NCBI RefSeq assembly: GCF_004115265.2
Contig: NW_022680356.1
Coordinates: forward strand, 1,743,001-1,807,000
Source of the DNA: Rhinolophus ferrumequinum
Lineage: Eukaryota > Chordata > Mammalia > Chiroptera > Rhinolophidae
DNA: 64,000 bases
Direction of reading: 5' to 3'
Below, one piece after another: positions 47,110 through 58,399 of the stretch; positions within the stretch are counted from its first letter, which is position 1, and each line of letters starts with the position of its first letter. The notes under the pieces were generated by a model that saw nothing but the letters and a program-made list of their open reading frames with translations, was not told the DNA's origin and did not search any database. Made by a program: the position numbers and the translations under genes.

Positions 47110-49260
47110 CCTTGAAGGGGCCTTTGCAGCAGCATGGTCACCTTTTCCAGGCACGAAGCTTCAAGGAGAGGAAGGAGCAGCAGGACCACAAACCTGCTGG
47201 TCACCGTAACCAGGCCACCTCCCCTCTCTGGACCTCATCTCCTCATCTCCAGGTCAGAGGGACCAGGTCCTTTCTGAGGTCCATTCCATCCCTGATATGT
47301 TATGACTCGGCCCTCTGAGCCAGAAGCTCCAGTTCTGGAAATCTCTCCTGGAGAGCCATCGTCATGTAGGAGAAAAGGTCTGTGCTCGAAGCTATTCCAC
47401 TAGCCTTCCCTGTAGTGCTGAAAAACCAGACACCACCTAAGCTTCCAACAGCAGAGAACAGTTACATAAACTGCAGTTGTGCCATTTAAAACTGGGCCTG
47501 AAAACACTGACAAACATGGGGTAACACTGCTGCTGTGACATTTGGTGGAAAGGCAGGACATAGGACTGAGTGAGGACAGTGTGCTATGGCCCATGTAAAC
47601 ATCACCAGAGAGCAGCGGGGACTGACCGGGACTGTCACATCAGGAGGAAGCGGCGAGACTGACCTGTCGCCCTCTGCTATTGAGAAGCCCACTGATGTCC
47701 CCATAATGGTGTTTGAGTGACCTGCAGGTTAGCTGTCAGATCCTCGTGTGAGCTCTGTGTACAGGGGCCCACGGGCCACAGCTGCCTGATGGGGCAGGTG
47801 AACTGGAGACAAAGAAGCCAGGAGGCGAGTGGCCACTCCCCAGGATGCCTGGAAGACAAGGTCCCCAGGTGGGCAAAGCTCCCTCCAGGGGCAGCTGCCT
47901 GGGCCCATAGCGAGCTCCAGTGGGGGAGCCCTGCCTACACACCCTGCAGAGCATCAAGAACCTCCAAATCTCCTCATAAGCTGATTGGTGCCCACCTCAC
48001 AGTCCCATGTGAGTCAGGGAGCTCTACTTCAAGCGGTAAAGCCGGGACCAGCCTCCATTTGGCCTCTGGTGGCCTTCACGACAGCTACAGAAGGAAACTG
48101 AGTGGAAGAGAGCACGTGGGAGACTTTTATGCACCAAATAGAAGTGGCATGTGTCTCTGCTGTCCCCTTTCCACTGGTCCAACTCAACCCTAGATCAAGG
48201 GTGCTGGGAAACGTAGTCTAAGGGTTTCCTGGCGACAAGAGGAGTCCCCAGGGTGTCAGAGGCCTTTACGGCTCCTCCCTGAGCACCCACCCTGAGCCCA
48301 GATCCTTCCTCTCATGTCCCCTGGAGGAGCTGGGCACCACGGAGGCGTGGCCAGCAACTGCCGTGGGGAAGAACTAGTCCTGGAGGACTGCAGGCTGAAT
48401 GCGTAGGTCCCTCCACCAGGCGATGCATCTGCACTTCATCCCTGGGCAGTGGGGAGCCACTGACAGGCTTTGAGCAGGGACACCCCTTGAGCAGTGGGCA
48501 GTTCTGCGTTCCAAAGAGATAGGCTGCAGAGAGCAGCAGTGGGGAGGCAGGGGGAAGGAAACCAGCTCACGAGGTCATGTGATTGGGTCCCTGGTGACCC
48601 CTGCTCCAGGGCTCAGCCACCTCTGTCCCAGCCTATCAGGAAAGCCTCAGGCCACATGGTGTCCAAAGGACACCCAGCCCCACCCAGAGGGCAGCCAAGA
48701 AAGGCCATCCTGCTCTAGAAGAGCAGACGTGAAGCTGTAATTCTATTGGGAGCACCTTGGACCAGTAACCACAGTTTGTTCATTGCAGGCCCCGAGGTCA
48801 TCACTCAGGGCCAGCAAGGAGCCATTAACCCAGACCGAGTGTGCCCTGTGGGGGTGGGGCAGGGCCTCATTGGAGTGGGGCCTTATTGGGGTGGATGTGG
48901 TGGTGGCCCCTGGAAGGTTGGGGGGGCTTCCTAGGGGGAGCATTAGTGGAGGAGGTGGCTGTGTAATCTGGCCTGGAACGTTGCTGGGGACAGGTGTTTT
49001 CTGATGTGTACGGGCCACCTGGTGCCCAGGGGCCACCTCCTGTGAAGCTCACACATCTTCTTGCCGGTCTGCTGCCCCCTGGGCTCTCTCTTCTTCACAG
49101 CCCCTTCCAGACTTTGCACAAGGAGGTGGAAGGGGCCCTGTGGGCTCTCCCAAACCCTGGCCCACAGCTTCAGGCTCTTCCCCTCCCTGTTGTCACTCCC
49201 CATCATGGCTGCCACCCAACCACGCCGCTCCCCAGTGCTGGCTGCAGGCTGGCCTCATCG
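47110..49260. other. Intergenic, no gene seen
   Basis: Unique sequence of ordinary composition; short frames only. Confidence 0.4.
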
Positions 49261-49261
49261 C

Positions 49262-49410
49262 AAGCTTGACTTGTATTATCTCACCTCATCCTCATGAACG
49301 ACCTTGTAAGCACTGTGCTTCCTCAATCCACATAGGATGGGCTGCTGCCCAGAGAGGGGAGGGAGCTGGCCTGAGATCACACAGCAACAGTGGGGAGAGC
49401 TAGAATTGCT
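49262..49410 (+). repeat. MIR SINE relic
   Basis: 'ttatctcacctcatcctcat', 'ctgcccagagaggggaggg' and 'cctgagatcacacagcaaca' mark a sense MIR. Confidence 0.65.
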
Positions 49411-49670
49411 ACCTCTTCCCCTCCGCCCCCCTCCTCAGCCCTCTAGCCTTCTGGCCCACTCCAGCCACCCCCCATCCCACCCGGGAGAGCAGAGCTCAGC
49501 CTCCCTGGTGAGTGGACAGACCTGCACCTCAAGTCTGGGATAGGTGGCCTCAGGGCTCCATCCCAGTGGACAGGAAGAAAGGGAAGGCAGTAGTAACGTC
49601 CAGAAAACCAGCCTCTGGCTAAGGGAGCTACACACTGTGGGCTGGTCCCGTGACACCAAGGATGTTATAA

Positions 49671-49686
49671 ACACACACACACACAC
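49671..49686 (+). repeat. Short (AC)n run
   Basis: Eight AC dinucleotides; a minor simple repeat. Confidence 0.9.
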
Positions 49687-49689
49687 CTC

Positions 49690-51195
49690 TCACTGGTGGC
49701 CCAGGGACACTGGGAAACCAGATGTCTGCCTTCCATTGGCAGAAGCAGCCAGAGAGGATCCCTGAAGGGAAGCGGGAAAGGCTGGCAGCGAGAGGCTTAC
49801 CTGCAAAGGGGCTCTGAGGGCACTCTGCCTACTGGTGCAAGTGGGTCAGTGAAAGCTGGAAGGGGCTAAAAAAGGGGCTAGTGCTCATTCCCAGCAGCAG
49901 GCTGCTGTCAGATGATGCTCTGTGACAAGTGAGGGTGTGGCCTTTCGAAGTCCTAAAAGAACACGCCCATGTAGGGACACAGGAGGGCTGGAGAAGGTCA
50001 TTCCAAGAACTGAAAAATTCAGCATTCAGCTGGGGGCAGTGAGGCATTTCCACCCCCTTCAGCAGGCACGTGGCTCACTGAAAGGAGGGCACATGGGCCG
50101 GGTGCTCAGCACGCTCACTGTAGGACCCAGTAAACGGGATGTTCGGGATGTTCGAACAAGTAGGAGTGAGCTCTGAAGTGCCTAAAGAAGTTGGGGACCT
50201 GGCAGGCCCACACTCAGTCATCCAGTGGTTCCAGCTCCAGCTGAGAAGGGCCTGGGGAGCTTGGAGCATGAGCTTCTTCCCTCAGAGGTGCAGTAGGAGA
50301 AGCGGATCAGGGTGGCCGCGCTGGAGCCAGCAGGCAAAGCCAGCCTGGGCTACCTGTGGTCCCCACGGGGTACATGAGCCTGAGCGGCTCCAAGACCTGC
50401 AGCTTCAGGGTGTGGGGGGCATATACAAAGGTTGACCCTGCCAGGCCCCCTTCAGGGTTGACAGCCAAGAGGCAGTCACCCTGTCAACCCCAGAGCTGTC
50501 CACAAAGCCTGTGGGGCTCCAGGTCTGGGAGCAGGGAGGGTGGGGAAAGGGTGGAAGGACCTGGAATTTTGGTCCCCACCCTCCCTCAGTGTCTCTTCTT
50601 CTGGCCTGGAAGAGGCTCTGTCCATGAGTCTCGGCTGTTAAAAATAACCCGCCTCTCCATCATCCCGTCAGCCACACTCCGGGACAGTGTGTTCCAAGGC
50701 CCAAGCTGCTCTCTAGGGACTGGAGCAAAGGGGCAAGAAGGGCTGTGGATGTTCCTGGCCGGGAGAGCATGCACAGCGGCTGTGGCCTCACACGCCGTGA
50801 CTCAGCCCAGCTCCGCCACTCACACGTCAGATCCGGGGGTTTCGGTTCAGTGACAAGAACCCCAAAGGTGCTTATGGGGTACTGGGGTTGCCCCAGAGGC
50901 CCTCAAGTCGCTATGGGATCTGTGAGCCTCTCTTGGTGACCTGGAGCTCCCGCCCCCGGACCCCCGCCATCCTCCCCTTTGCCTGGAACCCAGCCAAGAA
51001 GAGGACACTGTGCCCACCTATGGCCACATGGCTTTCTCCTCTGGTTTCCCAAAAACATACCTGACTGGGCCTAGAGGGGACGTTCCAGGGCATCAGGGAG
51101 GAGAAGGAGGGTGTTGGAGGCATGTGAAGGTCATGCCCTTGTTCTTCTCTACTGTGGCTCTCCTCCCCATAGAAGAGGAAGAAAGTAGTAACAGC
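49690..51195. other. Intergenic, no gene seen
   Basis: Unique sequence. No exon-like conservation could be recognised. Confidence 0.4.
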
Positions 51196-51199
51196 ACTC

Positions 51200-51400
51200 A
51201 GGGCTGAGACCAGGCTCTGGAGACTGAAAGACCTGAGTTCAAATCCTGTCATGGCCCAGACTGCAGTGTGATCTGGAGAAAGGTACTTAACCTCTCTGGG
51301 CCCTGATTCCCTCATTGATATGAGAGAAGCTCATGGTCCCAGGTTGCAGGGTTGCTGCGAGGGCGAAATGAGTTCCAGACATTGCTGGCACGGGAGCACT
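51200..51400 (-). repeat. MIR SINE relic, first of a pair
   Basis: Antisense MIR: 'gacctgagttcaaatcctgt', 'aaaggtacttaacctctctg', 'gagggcgaaatgag'. Confidence 0.7.
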
Positions 51401-51414
51401 CAGGTAAGGGTGTC

Positions 51415-51565
51415 ATTGTTAGAGCACCATGGTTGAGAGCACTGGCTGTGGAATGGAATTTCAACTCCTACCTTGTCTACCGACCAGCTGTGTGGCCTTG
51501 AGCAAGTTGTTTAACCCTTCTGATCTTTCATTTCTTGGCCTATAATGTGGAATAATGCTACTCAG
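51415..51565 (-). repeat. MIR SINE relic, second of a pair
   Basis: Antisense MIR: 'ttgagagcactggctgtgga', 'cagctgtgtggccttgagca', 'tgtttaacccttctgatc'. It lies head to tail with the copy at 51200-51400. Confidence 0.7.
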
Positions 51566-51806
51566 TGCTGGAGTGGGACAGGCCCAATGCAGGGGATGAG
51601 GTAGAGGAGGAAAAGCAGCTCCTTTGGCCCACACCTCTTGAGGGGCAGTTGGAAGTCTTTCTAGCCGCATGCCACACAAGTGGGAGGCGCTCGGGGTGCG
51701 CCTGCCATGAGCTCCCCGCTGCAGACCAGAGCCCCACACACAGCAGACCCTCCAGCCAGCAGGCCCTCCCTGTCCTCACCCACCTTCATGCTATCCTGCT
51801 GCCCCT

Positions 51807-51960
51807 GAGGGTGTGGGGAGACGGAGGGAGAAAGAGAGAATTGAGACAGGCAGAGAGGAGACAGAGGGAAACCAAGAAAGAGGGTCAGGATCCAGGGAAG
51901 AGGAAAGAGAAGGGGAGAAGGAAGGAGAGATTAGGTGAGGGAAAGGAGGAGGAGGAGTGA
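51807..51960 (+). repeat. Purine-rich (GA) tract
   Basis: About 150 bp of almost pure A and G on the plus strand with GAGA, GGGAGA and GGAGGA words. It is a low-complexity tract; 52060-52090 is a shorter one. The open frame through it is compositional. Confidence 0.85.
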
Positions 51961-52539
51961 GCGGGAGACCCACAGACACAAAGTGAGAGAGGGAAAACAG
52001 AAGTCACAGAAACATTCTGGAAATTTGAAAAACAGGAGTTAACTCTCTGAAAGGTCCACATGGGAGGGAGGAAGGGAAAGAGGGAGGGAGGGGCATCAGC
52101 TGGGAAGCCCAGAGGTGGGCCAGTGGGCCGTGGGGGCCAGTGATGGAGCTGGAGACAGCCTGACTCCCTGCAAACAGGGCTTTACCTAAGGATAGGTAAT
52201 ACTCAAATGTTGTCATGACAACAGATACAGCATTTAGGGTAATTACTGTGAATAACAGGAAGGAGGTGGGAGCTCTGGCTGGTGCTGCAGCCTAGAGAGG
52301 GGGGTCTTGGAGGCAGCCCCAGGCCCCCATCTGCCCCTGCCCCACCCCAACCCCTCCCCTCAGCCTCAGCCTAAACCAGAGACTTTCCAGTCCAAGAGTA
52401 CCCCAGGGCCACCTTTGAGCCCCACGCTGTCCCCAGGCCCTCCCCCTCCCCATCCTCCTCGGCCTAACAGCAAACACAAGTCCTGTCTGTGTAAAAGTAT
52501 CTCAACAGAACTGTCCCCACCACCCCCTGAGCGAGGCAC

Positions 52540-52625
52540 AGTGGGGCCTCACTTTACAGACTCAGGGAGGCTGAGTAACTTCTCTGAGGTCACACAGCAA
52601 ATACGCCAGGATCTGAAGGCAGCCC
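52540..52625 (+). repeat. MIR SINE relic
   Basis: 'tttacagactcagggaggct' and 'gaggtcacacagcaaatac' mark a sense MIR core. Confidence 0.55.
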
Positions 52626-52794
52626 TGCTGCTCCCCAAAGCCCCACCCCCATGAGTCCAGGACCTAGGGCCCATGCTTGCGGACAGCCTCTCCCTGACCC
52701 CTGATCCTGCAGCACCTGCTAGGATGGGTCAGAGAGAACATTCATGGGTGACAAGGAAGCAGGGATGAAACGTTCGATGCACCTGGATCTCTGC

Positions 52795-52885
52795 AGACAT
52801 CACCCCATTTTGTCTTGAGATAATTCTTTCTGTTTTATAGATGAGAAAACAGGCTCCAAGGAAGTAACTTGCTCAGGGGCAGAGG
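52795..52885 (+). repeat. MIR SINE relic
   Basis: 'ttttatagatgagaaaacag' and 'gaagtaacttgctcagg' mark a sense MIR core, about 180 bp from another one. Confidence 0.6.
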
Positions 52886-53558
52886 CCGCCCCGAGATCCC
52901 TGTTGGCGAGCGGCCATCTGCTCTGAGGCTGCTCCAGGCCTGGCTGAGCTGGTGGCAGGAGGCAGAACAACCCAGCATGTGGGAAACTGGGAAGCTTCTG
53001 CAGGATGACAGCAGGGCCTGGGCTTGGGGACCTCAGAGCCAAGGCTCCCATCCCATGCAGTCAGGGGCAGCCCCCACCATGAAGCCTGTGGCCCACAGCT
53101 GCCCCCTGTCTCCATCCTCTGGGACGTTGGCCTCACATCAACAGAGCCTCCGGATGGATGTCCATCTCAGGGCCTCCAGGCGAGGGGGTGGTGGGACATC
53201 CCAGCTCCCCAGCGCCCAGGGCAGGGGAGGAAGAGGGCAGCCAGGAAGGGCTGCTCAGCCTGTGACCCCGTCTCTGGGAGGATGAGCGCTGACCTTTCAC
53301 ATGCCTCAGGCCCCATGCCCTGGGCCCAGAGCATTGCCTGGCTGGCGTCAGGGCGACAGCAGGGCCCTCTTAATACACCCCAGGCCCATCCGGAGGGAGC
53401 TTCCTCAAGGATTACACCCAGATAGCAGTGCCTCCCTGTAACAACCCCCAGAACCAGGAAGGCTGGTGTGGGTAGGCACGGCCCAGCTGGGAGGGCAAGC
53501 AAGAGGCTGAGGCTTCCAGAGGCTTGAGCTGCCTGCCACTGGGGGGTGGGCTGTTTTG

Positions 53559-53580
53559 CATGCATGTGTGTGTGCGTGTA

Positions 53581-53647
<67 letters not shown>
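53559..53647 (+). repeat. Compound (TG)n(GA)n microsatellite
   Basis: Roughly 20 TG units with small interruptions pass directly into about 22 GA units at 53602. It explains the Ser/Leu- and Thr/His-rich frames read on the minus strand here. Confidence 0.97.
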
Positions 53648-53649
<2 letters not shown>

Positions 53650-56600
53650 TGACTTGAGACTTGATGGCACTGCAGGTTGAGACCTAGAGAATGTATCAAT
53701 AGACTTGAAAAACAACAGAAGAGACAAAAGAGGAGGAACCAAGAGAGAATAAAGGGGGATGATGGCCTGCAAGCTGCTCGTCAGCCCGGACCCCGTCCCG
53801 CGCCCCTGGATGCAGGCTTGTCCCAGGCCAGCTCACCTCAACCTCACGATGCCCGAGCCAACCGTGACAAGAGGGGCGCAGATAAATAATGACAGGCATG
53901 CAGAGGGGCCCCGCACTGAGGCTCAGGGCAGCCACGTGAACTCTGAGTGGTCAGGGTTCACCCAAGGGAGGCTTTTCTGAGTGAGTCCTGGAGGAGGAGC
54001 ACGGGAAGGAGAGTGGGGGGAAGGGATACACTGGTCACAGGCTGGATGCGGCTGAGTCCAGGGGCGCTGGTGTGGTGGTGGGGGTGGGGAGAGGCAGCTC
54101 GGGCAGAGAGAGCAACCTGTGTCCTCTGAGGTCCCACCCAGGCCAGAGGTCAGGATGCCAGGGTCAAGATAAGAGGGTCTGTGTTCTCATCACCCCAGTG
54201 AACCCTGCAGCCAGAATGAGAGGCGGGTTCCTCACTGGCCTTGCCCCAGAGCTGAGGGCCAGAGGGCACAGGGCCCACCTCGTTTACCCCTCTGCTTCTG
54301 CAAAGCCACTGGCAACCCCTGGAGTGTAGGGCAGACGGCGAGGCATGTCACCAACAAGCCTAAGCTCTCAGGATGTCTGGAAGCTTGGTGGGTGGGCTGA
54401 GGCGGATGTCATGTGGACCCTGACAGCCTGTGGGGTGGTGATGCCAGCCTGCCTCACACCTCCCACCCATACTCACGTGCCTGTGACCATGACTGCAGAC
54501 TGGCCTTTCCTCCAAGGGCAGGGTGGCAGTATTTGTGTCGTGTCTCAGCTGAAGCCTCCATAGAGTGTCTGGAGACCTGGGCTTGGGTGTGGCTCTGGGC
54601 ATAGCCAGCTATGTGACCTGGGACAAGTCCCTAAACTATCTGGACCTGTTTCTGCTCCTGCAGAATATTAGGGTAGAAATGAAATTTGAAGCCCCGGGTT
54701 TGCTCTCTGCCTCTAAACAGGGTCTCAGTAACCTGGTCCCTCTTGCTACCACCCAGAGTTCCGGTCCCCTGCTCGACACTGATGGGGTGTCAAAGGAGTG
54801 CATGGGGAACGGCTGCTGGACATGTATCAAGGTGCCTGGGGACACCCGCAGGTCCATGGAGACCAGAGCCCTCCCCCAGACCCAAGGAGCCGCAGCCTGA
54901 GAGGCTTCAGCCAGAGAGAAGAAAATAAACAAGTTTGCTGGCCGCCCTCAGCTGTGTGTCTCTCCCCCCTCGCCTCCTCCTCTTCCTGACACTCATTCCT
55001 CTTCTCCACTTCTGGAACCAGCAGACCCTGACATCCCAACTTATTTTTAGTCAGCTGCCTCTGGAGCAGGGCCGCTGGACCTAGGCCTCCCTCCACCCTG
55101 TCCCCTGCCCCAGGGAGCAGCCTGGGGCCAGAAGTCACCTCAGAACATGAGGGAACCCACACCCAAGCCATAGGCTGGACAGCATGCACCTCTGCTCCCC
55201 CGCCATCCCCTCCTGCCTGAGACAACAACCACCGGTCCTTGGGAGTGAACGTCCAGTGCTGTGACGCTGATCTCCATCCTTCCGTGCTCTGCAGTCTTGC
55301 TGCTGGAGGCCTGTCCCTGCCCCCTGCCACTTCCAGAATTCAGCGTGGTGTTGGCTTTCCCTCCATGGTCCTTGTAGCCAGCACAGAGGTCCATACACAG
55401 GGCAGGACCCAGGTGTTCAGGCAGGTTCCACACAGGGCCCTCCAAACTGCTCATCCCGGAGCAGCTGTCCACCCCGTGACTCCAACCAAGATGGATGTGC
55501 AAAGCAGAGGCATCACTAGGGCAGCCTCCGCCCACATTCACCGTCCCCAGCAATTCCTCTCAGGCCCAAAACTTGCACAGTCCACTCATCCAATGAATGC
55601 TGTGCTGTAGGGGACTCCCAGCCTCCTGCCTGGCTCCCCCAAGGCGGCTCCGCCAACAGCCAACCCTTGTGGTTCTTCAAGACAATTCTTGAGGCTCTAT
55701 CTCACCCCACCCCCTGTGCCCTGCTGTTCACTCTTCCTCCTTCCAAGGGAGGAGTTCAAATAAATGCAGTTTTCTCCCCTTACCACCGTTCCAGGGGTAC
55801 TTAGCACCCCTGCAGATCAGTGCCAGCTCAGCAGGCCAGCCAGGCCAGCCCTTACTTTGCACTGTGTGCCAGGCACTGTCAGGCCCGGGCTACTCTGTGG
55901 ACAATGCAGGCGACTATGCCGGCCCTCGTGGTGCTTACAGTGCAGCAAGGGGCAACGACGGGGAGCAGGCAGGTAAGTGAGACATCCATCCTGCCAGCTG
56001 GTGGTAAGCGCCACGGAGAACAGCAGCAGGAGGGAAGGGAGGTGGGTGCTTGGCTGGGAAGGGCCAGCAGACGCTGTGTGTGCCGTGGGCATGTAGAGAT
56101 GGGGCTGCAGGGACGGCCGTGGTGCTGTGCCAGTGGAGGGAAGTGGGCTCCGAGTCTACTCCCGCAACACAGGCAGCCACATCTGCTCACACCAGGTGAC
56201 CAGACTCTCAAGAGGCGCAACAGGTCATTCAACTGTGTGGGCTGGTGACCTTGAACCATTCTCAGCAGCTGTGCACGCTCCTGAGGACATAAGACTGCCA
56301 AGTGCCCCCGCAGCCCTCCCCACTCGTTCACCCTGCCTGGCTCCGGTCAAGGCATGCTGGCGCAAGAAGCCCCACACTCACCCCGTCCTCCCCGCGTGGC
56401 CTCACCCCTGCAGCCCCCTCCCAGACTGCCCCTCGGCTGGTAGTTGTGCTTCTACATTCAATTTTCTCGGAATATCTGGGGTTCCCCTGGACACTGATAT
56501 TTGGCCCTTGGGTGCCCCCTCCACAGCAGCACTGCAGGGATCCTAGGGGTCTCCAGAGACAGCCCTTCTTACACCCCCACGGCCCCCTCGCTTCAGGCCG

Positions 56601-57145
56601 GGCAGCCCTTTCCCCCACGTGCACTGAGGCAAGGCCAGCATTCTCCCCAGACCCGAGGGGTACGTAGGCTTCATCTCACTCACAAGCTGCAATTGTTTGA
56701 GAATGCCTTCCCAGCATTCCCTGCAGCCTTGTCACAGCTCCTGGAGAGAGAGAGTTCTGGTGTCTTTCTCTACTGATGTCTGTCATGGGCCCGGCAGTCA
56801 GGGTTCAGGCACACGTGTGCTGTTTGCCTGAGCTCCTTCCCCTCCTGCTACACACCGGAGAAAGCCTGGCAGAAGCTCTGGGTGGAAGAAGCTTTGTAAC
56901 CTGTGGAAGCAAGGGGTGAGAGCAGGTAGGTAGAGCGGATTCCACATGCAGGACGGGGCCATCTTCCAGGGCCCAGAGTCCACTCTCCTTCCCTCAGGCT
57001 GTGAGCAGTGAGTCAGGGGACATCTGGGGAGCAAGCGGTTCTACCAGCTCACCTTGGAGAGGACCTGCACGTCCAGAGGAGTAATCAAAATGGCTTTGTC
57101 ATTTTCAGGTGCCAACTCTATTAGGACACCTTCTATATCATCCCT
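53650..57145. other. Intergenic with MIR-type relics
   Basis: No gene found. It includes an antisense MIR at about 54585-54680 ('tatgtgacctgggacaagtc') and a MIR/L2-like patch at about 55845-55985 ('tgtgccaggcactgtcag', 'cctcgtggtgcttacagtg'). Other text is unique. Confidence 0.4.
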
Positions 57146-57149
57146 ACCT

Positions 57150-57280
57150 CTCAACATACCTCTCCAATCTTAAAGGTGCTAATGTTATCCTATTTTAAAT
57201 GTGAGGGAAATGAGGCTCCGATAGGTTTCACAGTTTGCCTCAGACCACACAGCTACTAGGCAATGGAGCCAGGTTTGATG
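57150..57280 (+). repeat. MIR SINE relic
   Basis: 'ttaaatgtgagggaaatgag', 'gctccgataggtttcacag' and 'accacacagctactaggcaa' mark a sense MIR. Confidence 0.65.
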
Positions 57281-58261
57281 GCTGCCATCAGGATGACCCA
57301 TCCATGCCCTCTCTCTGCCTGTCCCCTCTCTGTCCAGCCCCATCTTCTCCCGCACTCTGAGACAGGTCCCTTCCCACCTCCGGGGATGCCCCGGTGCTAC
57401 CCCCATCTCTGTGGGACAGCTCTCCCTCCTCTAGCCCAGCCAAACCCAGGATGGAATCTTCCAACAGAATTTCTCTAAGAAACTACGGGAAAAACAAAAC
57501 AAAACAGAAAAGTTAAACACTGAATCAGAGCCGCATTCCTGGAGCGCAGGGTCCCTAGCCTTAGGAGATCAAGACCAAGGCTGCCCCAGATTGCGGGGGG
57601 AAGCTCACTCGTTCCACGCATGCCTCCTGCGTGCCTCTCTGGGCCAGGCTGTGCTGCGGGCAAGGAACACAAGCACCAGGGAGGCAGAGAGCCCCTGCCC
57701 TCACGGGGAGGCTGGGCACATCGCCACGACCCAGGTTAATGCTGGTTCATTTTCAGGAGCAGGTTCTTCTCCCCATGGGAGCAGGGTTTCCCCCAGAAGC
57801 CCCCTGCTGTTGCTTCCCCATCCCCCAACCTCACCCACCTCCTCCTCTGATGGCCCTCAGCTCGAGTTCCCCTTCCAGCCTTACTTTAGACACAATGTCA
57901 AGCACAGGCTGGCTCCTGCCATCCCCCAGACACATGTCCCCTGCCCTGTCCCACTAGTTCCCAGCCTGCCTTGGCAGAATGTCCTGCAAGATGACCCTCT
58001 GAGGTTGCCACCAGCTAGACTTCCCTGGGACACAGGTGTCAAGGGCACAAGGAGGTAGCTAAAGGGTATTACTTGAGGCTGGGGTGGCAGAGGAGGACGC
58101 CTGTGGGCAGTGGGGGCAGCTGCCTCCTGAATAATAATAGATAAGTAGGAAAAGGCAGGAGTGAGGTGGGGCAAGAGGGCACTGACTCGTTCCCGTCCTC
58201 TCTCTGCCCTGCCCGGTGGTTCCTGGGACAGCACCCAGTGCATCATTGAACATTGCTCCAG

Positions 58262-58390
58262 TCTGACTCCTTCATCTGACAATGAGGAATCTAAAGCTCA
58301 GAGAGGTAAAGAGATTTGCCCAAGATCACCCAGCAATTTGGTGGCCCTACTGGGACCATAACCCAAGCCTCTGGACCGCGGTCAGTGCTT
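58262..58390 (+). repeat. MIR SINE relic
   Basis: 'tgacaatgaggaatctaaag', 'ctcagagaggtaaagagatt' and 'tgcccaagatcacccagcaa' mark a well-preserved MIR core. Confidence 0.7.
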
Positions 58391-58399
58391 CTGAAACAG

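Noticed and set aside
53167-53772. 201-codon frame rich in Ser-Leu and Thr-His
   Set aside because: It comes from translation of the TG/GA microsatellite.
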